Shown here piece after piece: positions 43,158 to 48,424 of a stretch of 48,424 nucleotides of DNA (position 1 is the stretch's first letter; each line of letters begins with the position of its first letter). The DNA is from Thiothrix caldifontis (GTDB taxonomy: Bacteria > Pseudomonadota > Gammaproteobacteria > Thiotrichales > Thiotrichaceae). Made by a program: the position numbers and the translations under genes. The DNA lies in contig NZ_FNQP01000023.1 of NCBI RefSeq assembly GCF_900107695.1, positions 1 through 48,424 of the forward strand, written 5' to 3'. The notes under the pieces were generated by a model that worked only from the letters and a program-made list of their open reading frames with translations, was not told where the DNA came from and ran no database searches.

Positions 43158-45455
43158 ATGCAAAATCAAATAGTTGCCAAGCATAAAGCGATGAAAATCG
43201 ATTTTATAGAAATTAAAAATTTTCGAAAGTTGCAAAGCTGCCGTATTGACTTTGATAGAGAGAAAACACTACTAGTTGGAGCCAATAACAGCGGAAAAAC
43301 ATCTGCAATGATTGCTTTGAGGAAGTTTTTTCTTTCTCCGAAAAGTATTGATATTAGAGATATTTCTATTCAAAACTGGTCTGGAATTGATCGGATTGGA
43401 GCTGATTGGGAAAAAAGGGATAACCCTCAACATAACTTAAATGACTTTCTTCCTCTATTAGATGTTTGGCTCGATGTTCCACTTGTCAAAATTCATCATG
43501 TCGTTCATATTATACCCAGCATTGATTGGTCAGGTGGTGCAATTGGAGTACGGTTGCAGTTTGAAGTTAGCGATATTGATCTGCTAAAAGCAGACTATCT
43601 TAAAAAACGATTAGCAGCAAAGAAAATTGAGGATGAAGCGCCAGATGAACAAAAACCATCTATTGAACCTAAGAATTTAGTCGAATTCCTAGAGAACTCT
43701 TTATCAAAATATTTGACACTAAAAGCATATTCATTAGACCCTACACAGTTGGTAACTCCTGATAATAAAGGGAGAGCTTGCGTACAGTCTTTGTCGGAAG
43801 ATGCATTGGAGATTGAAGGAAGTCCTTTTAAGAGTTTGATAAATATTCGTGAAATACCTGCCATGCGTGATTTTTCATCAGGAAGTTCCGCATCATTAGA
43901 TAGTGACGATGTAAAGCCTGACCGATTAATTAGAACGCTTTCAGATCATGTTCGCAGTTATTATGACAAACATGTCGAGCCAACAGATGAGATAAATGGT
44001 GATGATATCCGTGCTTTTAGTGCATTACAGCTTGCTGAAAAAGCATTTGATCGACGCCTAAAAACAGGATTTTCTTCTGTATTTGAAGAATTAACTGATC
44101 TTGGAATACCCGGAATAAACAATCCCAACATAGTAATAAATACAAAGTTTAAATCTTTGGACGGTCTGAATCATGGTTCCGCTGTTCAATACAGGGTTTA
44201 TGAACCGGAAGACGGCCAAGAAGAGCGATATTTGCCTGAATCTTGTGCTGGTCTAGGGTATCAAAATTTAATCGCAATGGCTTTTCTTCTGATGCGTTTC
44301 AGGCAAGATTGGATTGAACCCAAAGGAGGCAGTGAAGTAGATATTAAGATTGCCCCATTGCAACTTGTTATGATTGAAGAACCTGAAGCTCATTTACATG
44401 CACAAGTACAACAGGTTTTTATCAAAAAAGCCTATGACATTCTTCGCAAACATCCTGATCTCGGCGAGTCAAGCACATACTCAACTCAATTATTAGTTAG
44501 TACCCATTCAAGCCATGTTGCGCATGAGGTTGATTTCGCAAATCTCCGTTATTTTCGACGTATTCCATCAGAAGCTCAATGCCACTCACCTACGTCAACA
44601 ATCATTAACTTATCTAATGTATTTGGCAAGGATTTAGAAACCATGCGTTTTGTGAAAAGATATATAAAGGCTACAGATTGTGATCTTTTCTTTGCTGATG
44701 GTGCTATATTTGTAGAGGGGCAGGCGGAACGAATTTTAGTTCCACATTTCATTCGCCATCATTTTCCAAACCTCTGGCGACGTTATATCAGCTTGATTGA
44801 TCTTGGGGGGAATAATGCCCCACGCTTCAAGCCTTTAATAAAAGCATTAGGATTAACTTCACTCGTAATTACTGATTTAGATGCTGGCATGAAAACACAA
44901 AAGAAAGATGGAGAAACCAGAGTGGTTACTAGAAAGGCAAAACCTAAGGTCGGTTGCGGACAAGTAACAACCAATCCCACATTAACAAAGTGGCATCCAG
45001 CATTAACAGATATTGATGCTTTACTTTCCCTGAAAGAATCTGAGCATCAGATGCACACGGAAAATGAATATGATCTATACATAGCTTACCAAAAGCCTGT
45101 CACTGACCCAACAAATAAAGATAGTAATATAAAATTAATACCAAGAACATTTGAAGATGCTTTGATTTATGCAAACTTTGATGCTCTCAAAGATATTTCT
45201 GGCTCATCGACTACAAACAAAATTTCTGCTTTAGTTAGAGATAAATTGTTAGGTGATGAGCTTGAGGCTGAATTGTTTGAAATCATTGATAAGGCTGAAA
45301 AAGCAGCCTTTGCAATTGATTGCCTAGTCGAGATTAAAGATGGCTCCACTCTATCTCCGCCACCATATATTGAAGCCGGATTAAAATGGCTTGAAGAAAA
45401 ATTAGAAGAAACTACTTTATTGGCAATGAATAGTGGAGCAGAAGGAAATGGTTAG
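43158..45455 (+). CDS. gajA: Gabija-like GajA: OLD-family ATPase with TOPRIM nuclease domain
   Basis: About 765 residues. N-terminal ABC-type ATPase with FIEIKNFRKLQSC, Walker A VGANNSGKTSAM (~40-50), signature-like CAGLGYQNLIAMAFLL (~362), Walker B LVMIEEPEAHLHAQ (~404) and H-loop LLVSTHSSHVAHEVDF. C-terminal TOPRIM with Glu in FVEGQAERILVPHF (~519) and Asp in SLVITDLDAGMK (~573). OLD nuclease encoded directly upstream of a UvrD-like helicase defines class 2 OLD / Gabija. GajA of Bacillus cereus is about 580 residues, so this protein is clearly longer. AT-rich compared with flanking genes. Alternative starts: TTG 43119 and ATG 43191. Confidence 0.85.
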   Translation: MQNQIVAKHKAMKIDFIEIKNFRKLQSCRIDFDREKTLLVGANNSGKTSAMIALRKFFLSPKSIDIRDISIQNWSGIDRIGADWEKRDNPQHNLNDFLPLLDVWLDVPLVKIHHVVHIIPSIDWSGGAIGVRLQFEVSDIDLLKADYLKKRLAAKKIEDEAPDEQKPSIEPKNLVEFLENSLSKYLTLKAYSLDPTQLVTPDNKGRACVQSLSEDALEIEGSPFKSLINIREIPAMRDFSSGSSASLDSDDVKPDRLIRTLSDHVRSYYDKHVEPTDEINGDDIRAFSALQLAEKAFDRRLKTGFSSVFEELTDLGIPGINNPNIVINTKFKSLDGLNHGSAVQYRVYEPEDGQEERYLPESCAGLGYQNLIAMAFLLMRFRQDWIEPKGGSEVDIKIAPLQLVMIEEPEAHLHAQVQQVFIKKAYDILRKHPDLGESSTYSTQLLVSTHSSHVAHEVDFANLRYFRRIPSEAQCHSPTSTIINLSNVFGKDLETMRFVKRYIKATDCDLFFADGAIFVEGQAERILVPHFIRHHFPNLWRRYISLIDLGGNNAPRFKPLIKALGLTSLVITDLDAGMKTQKKDGETRVVTRKAKPKVGCGQVTTNPTLTKWHPALTDIDALLSLKESEHQMHTENEYDLYIAYQKPVTDPTNKDSNIKLIPRTFEDALIYANFDALKDISGSSTTNKISALVRDKLLGDELEAELFEIIDKAEKAAFAIDCLVEIKDGSTLSPPPYIEAGLKWLEEKLEETTLLAMNSGAEGNG

Positions 45456-47340
45456 TATCGTTGAGACGGGAAACCCAGATACTGATGATGCAGTAGATAA
45501 TATAATTGAAGAATGCCTCAATCCAGAACTTCCAAAATCCTTCTTTTTATATGCAGGTGCAGGTTCTGGAAAAACGTATTCACTAGTGAAAGGACTCGAA
45601 ACCTTTGAGAAGACTTACGGAACAAAATTTCGCAGAACTGGTAGAAAAGTTGCGGTAATCACCTACACTAATGCCGCTTGTGATGAAATTATTGAGCGTG
45701 TGAAAGGTGATCCGCTTTTTCATATCAGCACTATTCATAGTTTTTGTTGGCTTCAAATCAAAACTTTTCATGATGATATTAGATACTGGTTACGAGAAAT
45801 GTTACCTCTCGAAATAGCTGAGCTTGAACAAAAAGAAGCAAAAGGACGTTCTGGCATGGCATCCATCACTCGGAAAAAAAGCATTGCCAATAAACTTGAT
45901 CTTCTAAACTGGCTTTCCACTCGGCAAGAGTTTACATATAACCCTAATGGTAACAATATTGGCAAATCATCTTTGTCACATTCTGAAGTTGTTAAAATTT
46001 GTGCTGATTTTTTAATTTCAAAACCATCTTTTCAGCAGATTATTATTAATCGCTATCCATTCATTCTAATTGACGAAAGCCAAGACACAAATAAATATCT
46101 TATTGATGCTTTATTTGCACTTGAAAAGCAGCATCAAGGTCATTTTGGATTAGGTCTCATCGGCGATATGATGCAACGGATTTATGGCGATGGCAAAAGT
46201 GATCTAGGACAAAATATCCCAAAACATTGGGCTACACCAGTCAAAAAGATGAATCGTAGAAGTCCAAGTCGCATCGTGGCATTAGCAAATGACATTCGGT
46301 ACGACCATCAAGAACAAAAAGTTATTGATGGAAAGCCAGATGGACATGTTCGCTTTTTTATTGCATCCGCAAATAAACCAAACAAACCTGAATTTGAATG
46401 TGCTGTAAGAGAAAATATGGCCAAGTTAACCGGTGACACTCTTTGGAGCAATCCCGAAGAAGTAAAACACCTTATGCTTGAACATATGATGGCAGCGGTG
46501 AGAATGGGCTTTGCACCAATGTTTGGTGCTCTATCTGCTTCTTCTCGTCTGAGTACTGCACTACGTGGTGGAGACTTACCAGCAGTACGATTATTCTCAG
46601 AATATGTACTTCCACTCTACCAACTTGAAAAAGCAGGTGCAGGTCATGCTGTCATGACACATCTCCGTCGCATGAAATCTCCTCTACTTCTCCCTGACTT
46701 TTTGAAGGCTGTAGCAACACAAGAAAATCCTCTTGCTATATTAAAAAATTCGATTAGAGAAATGATCGATGTAATTGACGTAAGACCAGATGTTAGTTTT
46801 TTCGATGTTCTACAATGCGTTGTTAAATATAATTTGTTTCCTATTCCTCAGAGCCTCGTGCCATTCGCAGAAAAAGTAGAAAGCCTTCAAAAGGAAGATG
46901 AGCCTGAAACCAATCTTAACGAAGAGGAAGAGCAAATATCAAATCTGGAAGCAATTCAAAACTTCTTGCAGACTCCTTTTAAACAAATTGAAGCTTATAA
47001 GACTTACGTATCTGGAACAGGAGCATTTGATACTCACCAAGGAGTAAAAGGACGTGAGTTTGAGCGTGTTTTGGTAGTGATGGATGATGACGAAGCAGGG
47101 GGATTCCTTTTCTCCTATGAAAAAATGTTTGAGGTTAAACCCCTAACGAAAGCTGATATTGAAAAATTAACTAAAGGGGAGGAGACAGGAATAGATAAAA
47201 CGAAAAGACTTTTCTATATAACTTGTACACGTGCAGAAAAAAGCCTCGCTTTAGTGGCATATTCTCAAAATCCTCAATTGTTGAGAACAAGGATAATAGC
47301 TAAGGGCTGGTTTGAAGAAAATGAAGTGATTGTAGTCTAA
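45448..47340 (+). CDS. gajB: Gabija-like GajB: UvrD/Rep-type helicase
   Basis: About 630 residues. SF1 motifs in order: I YAGAGSGKTYSL (~37), Ia AVITYTNAACDEI, Ib STIHSFCW, II ILIDESQDTN (~208), III GLIGDMMQRIYGDG, IV NRRSPSRIVALAND, V DTHQGVKGREFERVLVVMDD, VI FYITCTRAEKSLAL (~589). In Gabija, GajB assists GajA, sensing DNA ends or nucleotide depletion. The canonical protein is near 490 residues, so ~130 residues are extra. The ATG overlaps the gajA stop by 8 bases, implying coupling. A GTG at 45433 is an alternative start. Confidence 0.85.
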   Translation: MVSIVETGNPDTDDAVDNIIEECLNPELPKSFFLYAGAGSGKTYSLVKGLETFEKTYGTKFRRTGRKVAVITYTNAACDEIIERVKGDPLFHISTIHSFCWLQIKTFHDDIRYWLREMLPLEIAELEQKEAKGRSGMASITRKKSIANKLDLLNWLSTRQEFTYNPNGNNIGKSSLSHSEVVKICADFLISKPSFQQIIINRYPFILIDESQDTNKYLIDALFALEKQHQGHFGLGLIGDMMQRIYGDGKSDLGQNIPKHWATPVKKMNRRSPSRIVALANDIRYDHQEQKVIDGKPDGHVRFFIASANKPNKPEFECAVRENMAKLTGDTLWSNPEEVKHLMLEHMMAAVRMGFAPMFGALSASSRLSTALRGGDLPAVRLFSEYVLPLYQLEKAGAGHAVMTHLRRMKSPLLLPDFLKAVATQENPLAILKNSIREMIDVIDVRPDVSFFDVLQCVVKYNLFPIPQSLVPFAEKVESLQKEDEPETNLNEEEEQISNLEAIQNFLQTPFKQIEAYKTYVSGTGAFDTHQGVKGREFERVLVVMDDDEAGGFLFSYEKMFEVKPLTKADIEKLTKGEETGIDKTKRLFYITCTRAEKSLALVAYSQNPQLLRTRIIAKGWFEENEVIVV

Positions 47341-47368
47341 GCTGCGATACAGCCCTATAATTTGCTAT

Positions 47369-47620
47369 TTAAAGTAGGCATTGGTTCACCCAATTTTCCA
47401 GCTTCAACCCCTTAACCCTCTCAAACTCTTTGGTGTTATTCGTCACCAGCGGCACATCCAGACTCAGCGCATGGGCGGCAATCATCATATCCAGTGACCC
47501 AATCGGCTGACCGCGTTTTTCCAGATCAGCACACAGTTCGCCATACAGGAAGGAGGCGGACTCATCGTAATCCACAATACGGAACGGCAACAGGAAATTG
47601 TTCAGGGCTTCGAGATTGGT
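47369..47620 (-). pseudogene. PIN-domain (VapC-like) toxin, 5'-truncated
   Basis: The open frame encodes LEALNNFLLPFRIVDYDESA, then CADLEKRGQPIGSLDMMIAA and VPLVTNNTKEFERVKGLKLE: the C-terminal half of a PIN-domain ribonuclease with two conserved Asp (GSLDMM and the NTKEF region). A stop at 47621 closes the frame upstream, where the first ~50 residues with the first catalytic Asp should be. No antitoxin is next to it. It is therefore a relic, positioned just after the defence genes. Confidence 0.75.
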
Positions 47621-47690
47621 TTACCAAATTCACACAGACCTTATGTGAATTGCTGTTTCAGCATACGCTACAGCCACCCGGCGGCAAAGT

Positions 47691-47736
47691 ATAAAACACA
47701 AGGTAGTTTTGGGCTGTATTTGGATAAAACACAAGG
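47691..47736. repeat. Two 13-bp direct repeats in the gap between toxin relic and transporter
   Basis: ATAAAACACAAGG occurs at 47691-47703 and 47724-47736, period 33 bases. Nothing else was recognised in 47621-47749. Confidence 0.6.
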
Positions 47737-47749
47737 GTGCTTTTTGCTC

Positions 47750-48091
47750 TCAGGCTGCCCGCCGGTTATGCAGCCACAACAGCAGCCCCGCGCCCACGAT
47801 CAGCCCGCTTCCCACAAAGAAATTCCACCCCAGCACATCCTGAAACAGAAACACGCTATATAACGTCGCTGCCACCACCTGTGCATTCAGCCAAGGCGAC
47901 AGCTCCGACGCGGTGATCAGCGTATACGCTTTGATCAGCAGGAAATGCCCAATCGCCCCGAACGCGCCCATGCTGATCAGCAGCAGCCATTGCAACGCAT
48001 CGGGCGTTTTCCACCACAACGGAATAAGGCAGCTCAGCACCACTGCGCCGACAATCGAGGTATAGAACAGCGAGGTGCGCGGATCATCCAC
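47750..48091 (-). pseudogene. EamA/DMT-family transporter, N-terminal part removed by IS
   Basis: The C-terminal ~110 residues of a drug/metabolite transporter: four hydrophobic helices including LFYTSIVGAVVLSCLIPLWW, LLLISMGAFGAIGHFLLIKA and FFVGSGLIVGAGLLLWLHNR. The EamA motif of Pro/Gly-bearing helices is clear. The reading frame is joined at 48091 to the end of the insertion sequence, so the first half (about six helices) is lost from this locus. Probably non-functional. Confidence 0.8.
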
Positions 48092-48424
48092 CCCTATACG
48101 CATCAACTTTAACCCGCGAAAGCGGTCTCCCTCTCTGGTAGGCTATTAGTTTTGCACACCGAATAGATCGACTTCGACAAGGAGACCGCGCATTGATACT
48201 GACAAAAGTAGCCACCGCATTGCAAGCCATCTTGTATGAAAAAGCGGACGCGTTAGCAAAAAAAGCGGCTTCATTCAACGCCAGCGCAAACTCAGCGGCT
48301 CGAACTTCATCCGCAGCTTGGTGTTTGGCTGGATGGGCAATCCTGCCAGCACATTGGATGGATTAAGTCGGACAGCCGCCTTCCAACAGCTCCCCATTAG
48401 TCCACAGGGACTGGACAAACGTTT
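48092..48424 (+). mobile_element. IS4-like insertion sequence, 5' part, running off the right edge
   Basis: 333 bases identical in inverted orientation to 13-345. The element's end CCCTATACGCATCAAC abuts the EamA gene at 48091/48092. Together with the left copy it brackets the whole window with the 5' ends facing inward. Confidence 0.85.
48193..48424 (+). CDS. IS4-family transposase, N-terminal fragment with internal frame break
   Basis: TTG start at 48193 with AAGGAG (48179-48184) eight bases upstream. First frame ILTKVATALQAILYEKADAL up to the seven-A run near 48258-48264; the homologous continuation GFIQRQRKLSGSNF is in the -1 frame and reads off the window at LDKR. Same break as the left copy. 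Either a programmed -1 shift or transcriptional slippage on A7, or an inactivated lineage of the element. Confidence 0.7.

Noticed and set aside
47691-47736. Two 13-bp repeats 33 bases apart as a mini-CRISPR
   Set aside because: Only two short copies, no cas genes, no dyad.
48084-48278. Minus-strand frame repeated at both ends of the window (also 159-488)
   Set aside because: It is antisense to the transposase start and is duplicated simply because the insertion sequence is.

Overview
The window reads as one chromosomal contig from a sulfur-oxidising gammaproteobacterium, most likely Thiotrichales (Thiothrix or a relative). The evidence is the gammaproteobacterial order tRNA-Pro/Arg/His/Leu - tig - clpP - clpX - lon - hupB - tRNA-Val/Asp - ppiD, the mltD / yafS-like / rnhA / dnaQ block, and two adjacent secreted low-complexity proteins resembling sulfur-globule envelope proteins. 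The genus is an inference from gene content only.

Layout. 1-345 and 48092-48424 are identical inverted copies of the 5' end of an IS4-like element, so both ends stop inside the same repeat, as an assembly break would. The left copy cuts a ~1,890-residue multidomain surface lipoprotein (346-6021) in its C-type lectin domain; the right copy cuts an EamA/DMT transporter. 6247-14906 holds OpgC-like, dgt, YihY/BrkB, a heme-oxygenase-like diiron protein, bioA, an outer-membrane barrel, dnaQ, rnhA and a YafS-like methyltransferase. 15046-20271 holds mltD, an FHA protein, 5-formyl-THF cyclo-ligase, two sulfur-globule-like proteins, rlmJ and an EVE protein. 20286-32357, all on the minus strand, is the proteostasis and tRNA block, ending with ppiD, mtaB, a lipoprotein and a membrane/coiled-coil protein.

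32456-41320 is a nitrate-uptake region: nrtABD behind a sigma-54 promoter, an NtrC-like site and a leader RNA ending in an intrinsic terminator, plus nasT-nasS, the ANTAR antiterminator and its nitrate sensor. Together they form a circuit in which nitrogen limitation starts transcription and nitrate lets it pass the terminator. Between them lie accessory genes (GST, ogt, PaiB, GNAT, transglutaminase-like, PPOX). 41509-43010 carries a flavoprotein, gloA and another GNAT.

43158-47340 is an AT-rich two-gene island: an OLD-family ATPase/TOPRIM nuclease overlapping a UvrD-like helicase, i.e. a Gabija-type (class 2 OLD) anti-phage system whose proteins are both longer than the prototype. It is followed by a broken PIN-domain toxin and the broken transporter, typical accessory-region debris.

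Most notable: (i) five copies of a pentanucleotide just after the best ribosome-binding site and ATG of the giant lipoprotein, placing that ATG out of frame, which suggests a phase-variable gene currently OFF or reduced; (ii) the complete NtrC / sigma-54 / ANTAR control region; (iii) the enlarged Gabija-like pair; (iv) the putative sulfur-globule proteins; (v) an identical seven-A frame break in both IS copies.
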